From positions 310,001-374,000 of the forward strand of contig KV918773.1 of the NCBI GenBank assembly GCA_002049455.2: 64,000 nt of DNA, written 5' to 3'. The position numbers and the translations under genes were made by a program. The stretch is from Porphyra umbilicalis. Its lineage: Eukaryota > Rhodophyta > Bangiophyceae > Bangiales > Bangiaceae. This document shows, one piece after another, positions 9,070-20,988 of this stretch. Within the stretch, counting starts at the first letter, position 1. Each line of letters begins with the position of its first letter. The notes under the pieces were generated by a model. That model was given only the letters and a program-made list of their open reading frames with translations, did not search any database and was not told where the DNA came from.

Positions 9070-9757
9070 TGTGGGGGAATCCCTCTGGACTCGGATAACA
9101 CAACGCTCCGGCCGGGGCCGGAGGGGGCGGGTCGCAAGCCTCCACGTGGCGTTCCCCAGAGGGGGGTGACGTGTGGTGTCCCCTCGGGCGGGTGCCCGGA
9201 GTGGCCCCCAGCCTCACCCGTAACACCCCCTCGTGGGGGGTGAACGAAGAAGCATCCCCTGATCGGGTCTCCCGGTGGGGCCAGACACAGACGGAAGGGG
9301 CGCCGGCCCCTTTTTCATATGGGCCCCATGGAGGGGCTGGGAAGCTTTCGGAAGCTTCCCCACCTGGGGCAGGACCCAGAACCGCGCTCAGATCTCGGTC
9401 TTTGAAGATATTTCCCAGGGACTTCCATCGGTGCATTGGAAAATCCTGGGGATACGTTTCTTGGGATTTAGAGGGACTCATAAGTCCAGGCTGACCCAAG
9501 AAATCTATGGGCCCGATATCTCTTCCAGTGGAAGAGTGTCACTTGATCCGTGGCAGAGGCCACCGGAGGCTCCTGTTCCAGGACCGTGGCCCTCTGGGCA
9601 CCGGTCCCCCCATGACCACCTCGTGGGCAGGGTTCGTGTGCGCGTTTTGCTTCTCCTGAGGGTATATGAGTGTGAGTACTGGGGTCGACCTGCTTCAATG
9701 AACAAATCAGAGTTGCGTTTGCGTCAGCTCCGGCGTTCTGGTGCGCTCCGCGCCCTG
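9070..9757 (+). repeat. Gypsy-B left (5') LTR
   Basis: Begins TGTGGGGGAATCC and matches 15992-16677 throughout. It contains an exact inverted repeat, GGGAAGCTT (9339-9347) and AAGCTTCCC (9352-9360), around a 4-base loop. Similarity to the right LTR ends at CGCCCTG (9757) rather than at a CA, consistent with truncation by an internal deletion. Confidence 0.85.
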
Positions 9758-9773
9758 AACATCATACCCCAAC

Positions 9774-12700
9774 ATGCCGATGGACCTGCTGGTGCAACAT
9801 GCCCAGCGGAAGGGGGACGTCTGTCGTAGACGCCACCAGGAACAAAAGCATGAAGAGGACCGACGGGCCGAGGCCCGTCAAGTTTGTCGCGCTGCCCGGC
9901 CAGCGCCGCGGAAATACGTAACCGCGGCAGTAACTGCTTGCCCCGAGGGGCTTACGTCTCAGTTGAAGCCAGCCCGGAAGACCTGGGTTCAACCTGAGAC
10001 AATAGCAAATGTTCCCGTGAGAATTACGTACACGGGTCACGACCTCGTGAGAGGGCGACCCCCTATATACCATAAGCATGGCCTACAGGTCGCCCAAGGC
10101 CCCACCATAATGATGGCGAACGAGCCCATAACCATTCAGGTGATGCACCTAGGTGTTACGCCATTGCGGCAAATAACCGATATGACAATCGGGTACATCG
10201 ACGCGCATGAGGGGCCGAGCTACGAGGTCTCGAAAAGAAAACTCAAGGAGCTCGCTACGCCACCGAAGGGGGTGGAGGATTCACCTCTCCCGAAGGTAGA
10301 TGTTTCTTCGGTGCCGACGGAGTGGTCGGGGGCCGTACAGGCCCTCCTCCAAAAGCATTCCGCCCTCTGGGAGAGGAAGCTAGGCTAAATTCGAGGTGTG
10401 GAACACCGGATCCGACTAAATTATGTGGCTGTCCCCGTTCGACAGCACCCATAAAAGGCCGGGCAAATGGCCCGGGAGAGAGAGAAGGGGAAGTCGAGCG
10501 TATGCGCTCGATGGACGTTATTTAACCCGCAAGCGGGGAATGGGCTAGCCCCGTGGGGATGGTACCGAAGCCTGATGGTTCGGTACGCTTCTGTATCGAT
10601 GAAAAAAAGCTCAACTTGATGACTATCAAGGATGCGTACCGCATCCCCCGAATGGATGAGTGTATTGAATCCTTAGGGGACGCCAGGGTGTTCTCCACCC
10701 TGGACTGTAACGCGGGTTACTGGCAAATACCAGCAGCCGAGGATGACAAACATCTCACGGCTTTCACGTGCCACTAGGGCGCGTGGCAGTGCGTGCGCCT
10801 TCCCTTTGGGTTGAGCAACGCCCCTGCGACGTTCCAACGCGCCATGGATATGATCCCGGCCGGTGTGGAGTGGTAGATATGTTCAGTATATCTAGATGAT
10901 GAGATTGTTTTTTCGGGTTTCCCCGAGGAACACCTACAGCACCTCGACGAGGTGCTGACCCTGCCCGGGAAGGCAGGGGTCACCTTGAAGGCGTCTAAGT
11001 GCCACCTCTCCCAGGAGGAAGTGGAATACCTCGGTCATGTGACCCGACCAGGACGGGTATGTCCTGAAAAAGAACCTCTGGGAGCTTCGGGGTCTCCGTT
11101 ATCCGGAGACCCAGACCCAGATGAAGAGTTTTCTGTGTATGTGAGGTGTGTACCGCCGCTTCGTAGCAGATTTCGCCAAGATAGCGAAGAACCTAACGGC
11201 GCTTAAGAGCACCAATCTTCCTAAGAAGCCTCCTCCTCCTTCAGGGAAGGAGACGGACGCCTTTGAGATACTCCGAGGACGTCTATTGGACGCCCCCATC
11301 CTTGCCCTGACCAAGAGGCACGGGCATTATATCGTCGACGTCAACGCCAGCTATAAACAGCTGGGTTGTTGCTTACAGCAGCAACAGTCCGACGGGGAGT
11401 ACCACCCAATCGGCTACTACAGACGGGCGCTTCTCCCTGCGGAGAAGAACTATTTCAACACGGAGATCGAGGCACTAGGCGTCGTCTGGGCCGTGACCCA
11501 TTTACGGTCCTACCTAGAAGGTGCGGAATTCGTGGTGCGGTGCGCTCACCGAGCCCTGCTATCGGTTCTCACTAATATGAGCCCAAATGCTCGGAATAAC
11601 CGATGGCGACTCCGATTGTTGGAGAACAACTATGAGACACGGCATAAGCCGGAAAAGGATCACAAGGTGGCAGACGCGCTGTCGCGTCTGCCTACAGAAG
11701 GTCAGGACACCTCGCCTTTGGACGAGCACATCCCCGTCCCAGCCGTCGACACCCGCGCCAGTGACTCCTTAAAGGAAGCGTCACCGGAGGAGGCCCCTAT
11801 GGGGGCCCTATCAGCCCGAGACATCATCCTGGGCCAGGCTGAGGACGCCTTTTGTCAGGACAGGCTTAAAAAGCTGGATGTTCTTTCGCCCCCCGACTCC
11901 ACGTGGAGTCGTCAAGCGTTCTTCTTCCGGGAGAAGAACGGGCTCCTCTGCTGTCGCTCGATGTACGGACGGCAAAACCAAGAGGTTATCCTGGAGGCGC
12001 TAAAGAAGCGCCTTCTCACTCACCAGCACCATTCGGTGTTAGCCGGGCATCCCGGCTCGAAAAGGATTTACAACACCCTTCGTATGTATGTGTACTGGCC
12101 AACAATGGTCGTTGACGTGTAAAAGCACGTGGAGCAATGCCCCGTGTGCGCCAAGAAACGCCCCTCAGAGAGGAAGCACACGACGGTGATGAAGCTTTTC
12201 ACTGCCGACGAGCCCTTGTCAGGGCTCGTTATTGACCTTTTGGGCCCACTGCCCACCTCTAAAGGGGGGCATATGCACGTCCTGGTCTTCTGTGACCGGT
12301 TCACCGAGTTGACTAGAGCCATCCCTTTACGGGAGGCCACGGCGCTGACCGTGGCATCGGCTTGTATAGATACATGGGTTGCCGCATATGGCATCATCGA
12401 CACGGTCCTTACGGACAACGGACCGCAGTTTGCCTCGGTATATTACCAGGGTATCCTTGGTTTACTCGGTATGGCTTTGAACTATACCTCTTCTTATCAC
12501 CCACAGACGAACGGGCAGGTGGAACGGTACAACTGCACCCTCGTTCGACAGCTCCGCTGCTATGTGGCGGAGCACCAAACCGAGTAAGACAGCCATCTGT
12601 CCCTTTCGACAACTGCGTACAATACGCAGGTCCATTCTAGCACAGGGGAGATTCCCTTTGCTTTCGTGAGCCCGAGGCGGCTCCAACGTATTGGTATCGA

Positions 12701-13416
12701 GAGGATGCCTCGGCCACGACAAGACGAGGAACGGCCAGTCTATGCCAGCTCGGCGGCGGAACATTATGTTGCGGACCTGAAGGACCTCATTTCCAAGGTC
12801 CGAGAGCACCTGGGAAAGGCCCTGGCGGCCTTTAAAGCGTGCATTCGATCCACGCACTCGAGAAAAGAACAACCATCTCAAAGCTGGGGACTGGGTGTAT
12901 CTGGATGCCCACTGCCGCTCGCCAAAGAAGCTTGGGTTCAAGACCCAAGGGCCTCACGTGGTACTCCAGACCGATGGATACCGGTTCCTGATAGAGAGCC
13001 CCAGGGGCATCAGGACGGTGAGCAGTGACCATTTCACCGGAGCTCCCACACCGCTCGCGCGGGATGCCAAGTGGACCCGTGCCCTCAGGGCACAAGCCCT
13101 CTTGAAGGAGGGGACCTAGCTTAAAGCTGGTCCAGAATTCGTGTTTAAAAGATTTATCAAACATGGCTGGAATGATGACGGCCAATTGAAGCTCTTAGTC
13201 ACATGGTTTGGGTTTCCCGAAGAAGAAAGTACGCAGAAATTTGCCTCTTCTCTCCCGAGGGAAGCCCTCCGGAAATACTGTCTCGGGAAGAAAAGTAAGC
13301 TCCCCGCCTTGACGCAGGAAGGGGGCTCCTTCTCTGACGAAGCCAAGAGAAGGGTTCAAGAAAGTCAGGCTCCCCGGAGCGGCCAGACTACAAAGAGGAA
13401 CAAGAAAAGGGGCTGA
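9774..13416 (+). pseudogene. Gypsy-B pol remnant: linker, RT, RNase H, integrase, chromodomain
   Basis: The order of homology is protease-RT linker (about 9950-10380), reverse transcriptase (10550-11060; FSTLDCNAGYWQIP, PFGLSNAPATFQRA, VYLDDE), RNase H (11300-11700), zinc-binding integrase N-domain and core (12030-12590; VIDLLGPL, VLTDNGPQF, NGQVERYN) and a chromodomain-like end (about 13130-13270; FKRFIKHGWNDDGQLKLLVT). Breaks include stop codons near 10777, 10877 and 12120 and frame changes near 10400, 11060 and 12590. RNase H has lost acidic residues: VDVNAS replaces the usual D-A-S and RCAHRALL the usual TDH. Integrase DDE residues survive. This copy cannot make a functional Pol. Confidence 0.85.
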
Positions 13417-13553
13417 GCCCTTTGAATCCCGACGGGGCCCTCTCGCACTCTCCCTCGTAGTGCTGCACCGGCCCCGCGAGGAGCGGTGAAGAGCAATGAA
13501 GACATAAAACCCACAGGAGGGAGAAGGGGGCCCAACCAGTGCCCCAAGACAAC

Positions 13554-15795
13554 TCACCAATACCCCCGTGAGCGCAGGGTATAGCCATGGCCATCGCCCC
13601 GGCTAGGCCCCTCTTCAGGGGCATAGTACTCCGTCCCCGAGGGGCACGGCGGGTTGGCCGACGGCCCCGTCGTCTCCCTGTAGAGGGGCACTGCCGGTGC
13701 AAAAGATCCCGCCCCATGAGATGGGGCGGTCGATGATCTCGACCCCCCCCCGACGGGGAAGGTAATCGACGCGCCCGGAGCCGCCCCATAAGCGGACACG
13801 GGAGGCGACCTTGACCCCGCCCCGAAGGGGGGTGCGCCCATAGAGCCAGAAGCCGCCCCATAATGGGGCCGGGCGGGAGACGGCGGACGCTGATGCGTCG
13901 CCGGAGAGATCGAGCCTACGGTGGGAACCGCCGCTCCCAGGAGACAGATAGACCAACCCGTCAAGACGGTGTTAGTCTCCGTCACCGCCACTCCATACTC
14001 CTCCGCCAACATCCGGTGGAATGGCTCGGCTGTGCCCGAGGCACACAGCCGCTCCACGTCACAGTTCCCTATAGGGTGGGACGCAATCGAGATCATCTCG
14101 TTGCGGAGCTGCTCGAAGGCGCGGCTTAAAATCATGATGATGGTGTGGTCCTCCCCGTTGTTCAGGATTGGGGGGATATACACAAGGGAACGCCCTAACC
14201 CCGACCACACGGCCGGACCCATGGGTCGAGAGGGCTCCAGTTGGGCAGCCCCCTTCCACGAAACGTGGGGCACAGGCCCCACCGGGGGCCCAGAATAACC
14301 CACCATACGGGAAAACGGGCTACTCTCGGCGAGGGGATAGGCTCGCCGCGCCCAAGTGTTGCGGGAACCACCCCGGGCGGTGTAAGAGAGAAAAACACCA
14401 CCCCAGATCGGCGTCGGTAGGCGCGAAGCCGCCACCGCGCGAGCAGCCGGCGAAGAGGCCGACGTCGCGGCCAAGCCCGCGGCAGGACCATACCGCGTAG
14501 GAACGGACTCGGCCAGCTCGCGGTCAAGGGTGCGGAAGCGAAGGTATGGAAGGATGTCCCTCCCGTAAGGGAGCCGAGTGTTCCCAAGCCCATCCGAGAG
14601 GGTTTACACCCCCCTCGTCGTTGACCGCCTTGGCGCAACGGAAGACCCCCCGGAGGGTCCCTTCCCACTCCATCCAGGAGGTGTCAGCCTGCTCCTTCAT
14701 TCGACGGAGCAGTACGAGCCCCGCCTCCAAGAGAGGCTGGGCAGTAGGGTCGTTCGAGCATAAGCGGTAGGCCGTTAAGACCCCGAAGGCCTTCCGCAGG
14801 GCCACCGGCTCACGCCACAGGTGCCCATGATGGCGAATGCTGCCGACAAAGACGTCGGCAACCTCAACGGCTCACAGGGTTGCCAAGATGATATGCTAGA
14901 GACCCCCAGGGGTCACCCCCATGAGTTGGCTGCCCTGCAGCCCAACCATCTGAGTAATCTGCGCGGCCATGCCTCGAGGCACTTCCACGGAAGCCCACCA
15001 ACCCGGAAAAGCGGGGTAAGGCACCTGGCGGAGGGCCACCGGGTTGTCCCGCAACTCGCGCTGCTCATAGAGCGCGAGGATGCCCTTGTCATTACGAAAG
15101 GACCACTCCTCCAGGACCGCCGGCATGGAGAAGCCGGGGTTTGACGCCCTCAACTCAGGGGGCGAACCGGGATGGTACTCCTACGAGTAGAAGGGGGTCA
15201 TACCCACCTAGGGAGGAAGCTCCTGGTTTGCCAAGTGGTTCAAAACCTGGCGTACTTTCCAATCCTCCTTCCGCCGGAGGAAGGGGAAGTCCGTACCCGT
15301 CCCCTCGGGGACGGCATAAAGCGTTCCATAGAACGCTCGGATGCTTGTCCAGACTTTCGTCGTGCGACGGCCGTCGATGGCCGCGTACCACTGCTCGACG
15401 AGCGAGACGCCGGGGAGTTCCTAAGGGAACCACCGAAACTGGTCATTCACGGTGGCCGGGGCCGACTACGAGGCCGACAGAAGGTTGGCCAGAGTGACGT
15501 CAGTCTCCTCCTCCGGACCGAGGAGATCACCCGAGCCGCCCTGGCGGCTATACACTGCCATGGCGGCCGCGGCGTCGGCCTCACCGGCCGACGACACCGG
15601 GTCTGGAAGAACCCAAGACTCGGAAACAAGAGGTGGGCCCCACCCGAAGGGGGGCACAGGGAAGTCGGGGACGCGGGACCCAGCCCGGACTCGCGCTGAA
15701 AGCGCCGTCCCCAACACGTGACGACCCGGACACCTACGGGTGCTCCGGCACAACGGACCACCAGTCAGCGGTGGCCGTCTTATGTGCCCCGACAC
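13554..15795 (-). pseudogene. Antisense reading region between Gypsy-B pol and 3' LTR
   Basis: Opposite to pol, the minus strand has a chain of protein-like open segments: about 15795-15466 (LLGPEEETDVTLANLLSAS), 15153-14896 (VLEEWSFRNDKGILALYEQR), 14805-14524 (LLEAGLVLLRRMKEQADTSW) and 14474-13554 (AFEQLRNEMISIASHPIGNC, then a Pro/Gly/Ser-rich tail). They fall in at least two frames with stops between, as expected for a decayed single gene. I do not recognise the family. Antisense ORFs in this position are known in some plant Gypsy lineages (Tat-type elements such as Grande). It could also be an unrelated gene captured inside the element. Confidence 0.45.
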
Positions 15796-15979
15796 GGGGC
15801 CTGCTTCTCTCGCGCCCGGGGGCTCCCGGGCAGCGGAGCCCCTGAAAGGGAGGGAGTGTGTCCCCGATTCCCCCTAACGGGGTGGTGGAGAGAGAGACAG
15901 AGGACATGAGTCCCGGGTCTTCTCCCGGGCTGTCAAAGGCGGTGACACAACGCCCTCGGGCGTGCGAGACGCGGGCCCT

Positions 15980-15991
15980 GAGAAGGGGAAA
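15980..15991 (+). other. Gypsy-B polypurine tract
   Basis: GAGAAGGGGAAA lies directly against the TG start of the right LTR, the normal place for plus-strand priming. This fixes the LTR start at 15992 and the element's orientation. Confidence 0.8.
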
Positions 15992-16677
15992 TGTGGGGGA
16001 ATCCCCACGAACTCGGATGACACAACCCTCCGGCCAGGGCCGGAGGGGGCGGGTCGCAAGCCTTCACGTGGCGTTTCCCAGAGAGAGGTGACGTGTGGCG
16101 CCCCCTCGGGCGGGTGCCCGGAGTGGCCCCCAGCCTCATCCGTAACACCCCCTCGTGGGGGGTGAACGAAGAAGCATCCCCTGATCGGGTCTCCCGGTGG
16201 GGCCAGACACAGACGGAAGGGGCGCCGGCCCCTTTTTCATATGGGCCCCATGGAGGGGCCGGGAAGCTTTCGGAAGCTTCCCCACCTGGGGCAGGACCCA
16301 GAACCGCGCTCAGATCTCGGTCTTTGAAGATATTTCCCAGGGACTTCCATCGGTGCATTGGAAAATCCTGGGGATACGTTTCTTGGGATTTAGAGGGACT
16401 CATAAGTCCAGGCTGACCCAAGAAATCTATGGGCCCGATATCTCTTCCAGTGGAAGAGTGTCACTTGATCCGTGGCAGAGGCCACCGGAGGCTCCTGTTC
16501 CAGGACCGTGGCCCTCTGGGCACCGGTCGCCCCATGACCACCTTGTGGGCAGGGTTCGTGTGCGCGTTTTGCTTCTCCTGAGGGTATATGAGTGTTAGTA
16601 CTGGGGTCGACCTGCTTCAATGAACAAATCATAGTTGCATTTGCGTTAGTTCCGGCGTTCTGGTGCGCTCCGCGCCC
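15992..16677 (+). repeat. Gypsy-B right (3') LTR
   Basis: Direct repeat of 9070-9757. Differences cluster in the first 150 bases (over a dozen), the middle 400 bases are almost identical, and a few differences return near the end. The true LTR may run past 16677, since the left copy is probably truncated there. Confidence 0.8.
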
Positions 16678-17061
16678 TGTGATCCAGGCGTTCGTGTTCT
16701 TTCTCCTTTGTGTCGCTCGGCATCCTGTGCTGGGTTTTCTGACGGGGCCGTGCCCCGTCGGCTTTGGGGGCAGAATCCAGGGCCTTTCAGAATCAGGGAT
16801 TCTCAGCAGAATCTGGGATATATCCAGATATATCCGGATATATCCGTTGGAATCATCTCGCCATCCAATGTCAGAGCCAAACGGAAGACACTGCTGGAAA
16901 GCTCACGTCGTGCTCAGTCTCCTCGTGAAAAGACTGATGAACATAAGATGTTGCTGCGGGCAGGAAGCTGCCGCTTACATAACGGTGCTTCATCCGAATC
17001 ATCATTCGGAAGCCCCTGGCAGAAGCCACTACATCTCTCTCCCCGCGCGCGACACCATTCG

Positions 17062-17265
17062 TAGGCCTTGGCGCGGCCAGCGCGTGCTTGCAACTAGCGT
17101 GGGAGACAATAGCACGCACGGGGGACGGGGAAGATTCTCAAGAAATAGGTATTCTCGATGGACCAGGCCTTTGCACGGCCGATGCAAGCACTCAACCAGC
17201 GTGGGAGACAGTGGCACGCACGGGGGACGAGGAAGAATCTCAAGCAATAGATCGTGGCAATGCAC
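17062..17265 (+). repeat. 102-bp tandem duplication
   Basis: Two copies offset by 102 bp, recognisable by GCGTGGGAGACA at 17097 and 17199 followed by CACGCACGGGGGACG. The period is a multiple of three and the plus strand stays open through both (AWETIARTGDGED, AWETVARTGDEEE), but nothing else supports coding. Confidence 0.7.
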
Positions 17266-17753
17266 CGGGGTATAGGACGGGCCAGCAGTTCTGTTATAGC
17301 GCACACCTTGGGGGGGGCGGTGTGATGCCGCCGAAATGGAGAGAGGGGGGAAAGCTGACGTCGCAATAAAAGCGCCAGTACATAAATGAGGGGTGAGGGA
17401 ACTCGACGAGAGCCAGAAGGAGCGGGGAAACAAAGTGGTGTGAAATGCAAGACACGATATCAGAGGTGGGCAACGAGTGGAACACCAGCCAGGCTCGTGC
17501 TGATAAACGCTCGTGGAGCTATAGACACGCCGGTAGACCGCTGCGCTTGATGCTACCGCCGAGCAGCGCAGGCACCGACTCACCACCGGGCAATAGGTAC
17601 GAAAAAAGACAAAGCTGCATGTGCTCGTACAACTGGGCCGCACGAGACATCATGCTCGCTGTACGCGTCCGCTGCAGCCGCGCACCGTCATGGGTGCCGT
17701 GGCGGCTGTGGGAGTGCAGATGGTCGCACAGGCGACTCGCGGCGCATCCATCC

Positions 17754-17925
17754 GGCGGCTCTGCGGGGGACAGGGCACGATGGCGATCCAAAACCCGTCA
17801 GTGCGGCGTCTGTGGGGAGTCCGGGGCGCGCTGACGACCCGCGATCCGCGCGTGTGGCAGCTGCGAGGTGCGCGGGGCGCGGTGGCGACCCGAGACCCGT
17901 CCGTTCGGCGGCCGTGGGGGGTGTA
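17754..17925 (+). repeat. 51-bp degenerate tandem repeat, about 3.3 units
   Basis: Units correspond to 17-residue blocks on the plus strand such as RRLWGVRGALTTRDPRV and WQLRGARGAVATRDPSV. Imperfect copies; no known family. Confidence 0.55.
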
Positions 17926-19379
17926 GCGCGCGCCGGCATTTGGGCCGTCTGCGGGGCACACCGGCAACGCGTGGTGGGTGGTGGGGCTGGCGCAATTGCG
18001 ATCCGCCTGCCCTGTGGGTCCGAACCGTGTGAGCGGCACAGCGGATCGATGCAGGCCACGATTTTCATGTTGAAGGGCTGCCGTGTGGCCATGCAAGGAA
18101 CGCTTGCGCAACCAGTGTGATAGTCCTTCCTGCTGTAGAAAATCGGATGGCGGCCTCGGAGATCCACGACTTCCACTGACCGTGCCCTCATATGCATCTT
18201 TTCGAATTCAAGTGCGTACTGCATAGCCATACGCGTGATCCTAAATTCAATTCTGTTCGCATTTAGGAACCCTTGGGGACCCCCTGAAGTGGTCCAGCGA
18301 CCCCTCCAAACAGGGCTTCAACCGTTCTTGAACCATCCTACTAGTGCAAGGGCGCGGCGTGTGGAGAAAAGCTCGCAATGGGCGATTTTCGGACGGTCAC
18401 ACATCGCCAGATACACCGACGGCATCGGATTTTCGGAGCCTCTGCAGGACATTTGAATCCGATCACGTCCGACGAACCCGAACTCCTGGCGCCTCTGGAG
18501 GGGGGTAAACAGTGACTCTTTGTTTTTTGCCACACAATGTGCCCTCGCCCACAACTTCCCCTCCTGGTTTGTGCCCGTTGACGCCCCTGTGTCGCCAAAA
18601 TATCGGGCCATGGCGGGAATATGAGAGCCTTCGCCGAATCGGACCCCCCGTCGGACAAGACAAGTCGGGCCCCCCCCCCCCTCCCACGCTCACTTGCTGC
18701 CCACCCTCTGCCCCTCGCTGCGCGCTGGTCCGAGGAGGAGTCGACTGCATCCCGCTTCTTTTTCTCTCGGGCATAGGAACACGGCTGCGGCTCCCCGGTT
18801 CCTCCCCTCCCCGCCCCCCAGCTGGCTCCCCACTATTCTCACGTCGGGTTCCCCCCGCAGCCTACCATTTGTGAGGCACCGGCTCCCCGACAGCGTGCTT
18901 CCCCAAGCCGGCATCCTTGTCAGCTCCCATACAGCCCACACCAGCCCAACCACCAGCAGCCCGCCCACCTTCTCAATCGGATGGCTCGCGCCGAGCAATA
19001 CTGCCGCCGCAAGCCACTCGGCCGACACGGCGTCGGCTCTCCCGCCCCCCCCCGCCTCTGCTGCCATCGCCGCCACGGCCATCCCAGTCAACGGAGGCAC
19101 AGACATCCCCGTCACAAACAGCAGCACCCACGCGCGAGGGGCGCCGGCGACGCCACCACCGTCAGGGCCACCACCGACGGAGACGCCACCGCCGCGGTGG
19201 CCCCGTCCCGCAGAACGAGCGTCGCCTGCGGCCCGGATTACCCGCCGGCCGACACCGACGCCGGAATCCCCGGCGTGCCGGCGCCCCCCCTCTTTGTGGC
19301 CTCCCGGAAGCCGGCGGTGGTGGCGGCGGCAACCGCCGCCGTGGCAACGGCGTGGCAGCTGGGTGTTCGACCACCGTGA

Positions 19380-19411
19380 GGGCATGTCCAGCAATGGAGC
19401 CAACCGTCCAA
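19380..19411 (+). repeat. Harbinger-B left terminal inverted repeat
   Basis: Thirty-two bases starting GGGCATGTCCAGCAATGG, matching the reverse complement of 33092-33123 except for A versus G at position 5. TGA duplication at 19377-19379. Confidence 0.9.
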
Positions 19412-19781
19412 CCCAACGGCCACGTGTGGGCAACGTGGGGCCCTGCTACTGGCTCTCCAACCGCCAAGCCAAAATTAGGCACATCACGTCTCAAGATCGG
19501 CCTCGGGCAAGGCGGTCAGTCATCGGCGTCAGTTTTGTGGCCGGCCAGCCCTCCGCGCCAAAGAAGCCGTTGTGAACGGCGGACTCACGGGATCACAATC
19601 GATCGTGCCGGTCGTCTGAACTTTCGTCGGTTGAAGGGGAAATCCCATCCTGACCTGTCCATAAACATAGAGATCGCGGCATGATTACCCGATAGCTCGA
19701 GCAGTTAGCGGGATTTGTTACGGAGTTGAGAGCACCTCGATCGCCTCCAATGCCACTGTGCTCGCGAGAAACGCCCGCGCC
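19412..19781 (+). other. Harbinger-B subterminal region, separated from its transposase by Gypsy-C
   Basis: Continues at 28485 on the other side of Gypsy-C. With the 85 bases before the transposase ATG this is probably the original transposase leader or promoter. No domain is visible. Confidence 0.5.
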
Positions 19782-19786
19782 CGATT

Positions 19787-20286
19787 TGTAGCGGTTCTAA
19801 GCACCACCACGTTGGTTCGTCGTCCAGCCGAAGTGACCTCTTGATCAGCTCGGTCCGTCGAAGGAACTGCCCCGGAAATCGACCCACAGCCCAGCCTTCC
19901 CCCAACGGGAGGAGAGGATCACGGCAAAGCCCAGGAGGGAATCGTAGTCCAAAGCACAGTTGGTTTTATCAAACGGCGACGGGGACGGCGTCCCCGCTGT
20001 CAATAAACCCCTCCCAAACCGAACGCCGGTGGCCAAAGTAGCCACCCCAAATGCGCCAACCAGATAAATCCCTCCAAAGCGAAAATTCCAAACAAGTAGT
20101 AGGGGGGCTGGGAAAACCAATTGGGAAAAGCCCCGCCCCCGACCGAATCCAATCTCCCCGAGATCTCGACAGGTCATTCCCTTGCTGGCCCGGATCTGGA
20201 TATTTTGGGACGGCCCGCGGGGGGGGCGTGCTGTACACAGCTGAGGGGCCACGCCCCTTCCAACTGTCAGACCCCCGACCGCCACA
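19787..20286 (-). repeat. Gypsy-C 3' LTR
   Basis: Plus-strand ends TGTAGCGG and CCGCCACA; pairs with 27980-28479 at equal length. Because the element reads on the minus strand, this left copy is the 3' LTR. Confidence 0.95.
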
Positions 20287-20298
20287 CAGCCCCCTCGT
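20287..20298 (-). other. Gypsy-C probable polypurine tract
   Basis: The minus strand reads ACGAGGGGGCTG immediately before the LTR. It is short and has a CTG at the LTR edge, so it is weaker than the Gypsy-B tract. Confidence 0.5.
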
Positions 20299-20988
20299 CG
20301 CGTGACGTGGCGTCCCTGCCCGTCCCGCGACGACGCCTGGGGAGGGGGTTCCGGCCCGGCCCCCTGGCCGGGTGCCGGCCACAACCGCCACCCCCCCCCC
20401 CCCCCGATCCTCGCCCAGAGGGGTTGTCGAGGTCGGCCCGCGGACTGGATCGGCCTCACGCCACACTGACGTGGCGTGGCGCGCGGCCCGCACCAGCGTC
20501 TCGCGGCCCCCACACCCCCCGTGACGCACGTTGGCCCCACCCCTCCCCGTGGGCCTACACGCACACCCCGGTCTCACCCCCCCACCACGTGCAACTCCGC
20601 GGCTCCTCCCCACCACCCCACGACGTAACCCACCGCGCTCGCTGCGACGCGGTGTTCGCCGACTCGTTCCTCCGCCCACCCCACGACGTGCCGTCCACCC
20701 CTCCCCCGTGGCGCCCGCCGCTCCTTGCTTCTGTCGGCCCCCGGGGGTTCCCCCCCCCCCCTTCGCCACGCTCAACTCCGCGGTTCCTCCCCACCACCCC
20801 GCGACGTAACCCATCCGCGCTGGTTGCGACGCGGTGCTCGCCGACTCGTTCCTCCTCCCACCCCACGACGTGCCGTCCACCCCCCCCCCGTGGTGCCCGT
20901 CGCTCCTTGCTTCTTGCTTCTGTGGGTCCTTGGGGGGTCCCCCCCCCCCCACGACAACAAGGTGCCCGCGTCTGCGTCGTCCTCCGCG

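Larger units (their letters stand above)
9070..16677 (+). mobile_element. Gypsy-B: decayed Ty3/Gypsy chromovirus with both LTRs
   Basis: Two direct repeats of about 687 bp (9070-9757 and 15992-16677) flank a plus-strand pol remnant and a minus-strand reading region. A clean polypurine tract precedes the right LTR. No primer-binding site, gag or protease follows the left LTR; the sequence goes directly into the linker between protease and reverse transcriptase. A deletion probably removed the LTR end through protease. The right LTR may extend beyond 16677, because neither copy ends in CA there. I found no matching target duplication (left flank ACTTT). Several stops and frameshifts make this a non-autonomous fossil. 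Confidence 0.85.
16678..19379 (+). other. Region without a recognisable gene
   Basis: Open frames exist on both strands but are Pro, Arg or Gly rich and overlap one another, as expected from GC-rich noncoding DNA. Contents include possible Gypsy-B LTR remainder (16678 to about 16870, with ATATATCC repeats near 16815-16850), two short tandem repeats listed separately, and a C-homopolymer near 18670. I see no conserved domain. Confidence 0.6.

Noticed and set aside
9070..9499. Minus-strand ORF extending into the left Gypsy-B LTR (and its copy at 15933-16421)
   Set aside because: The same frame appears in both LTR copies and is LTR sequence; only the part left of 9068 belongs to the interrupted host ORF.
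18690..19684. Overlapping 230-290 residue ORFs on both strands
   Set aside because: Pro/Arg/Gly-biased in every frame with no domain or conserved motif. A hydrophobic minus-strand stretch is too short and Ala/Gly/Val-biased to call a membrane protein.
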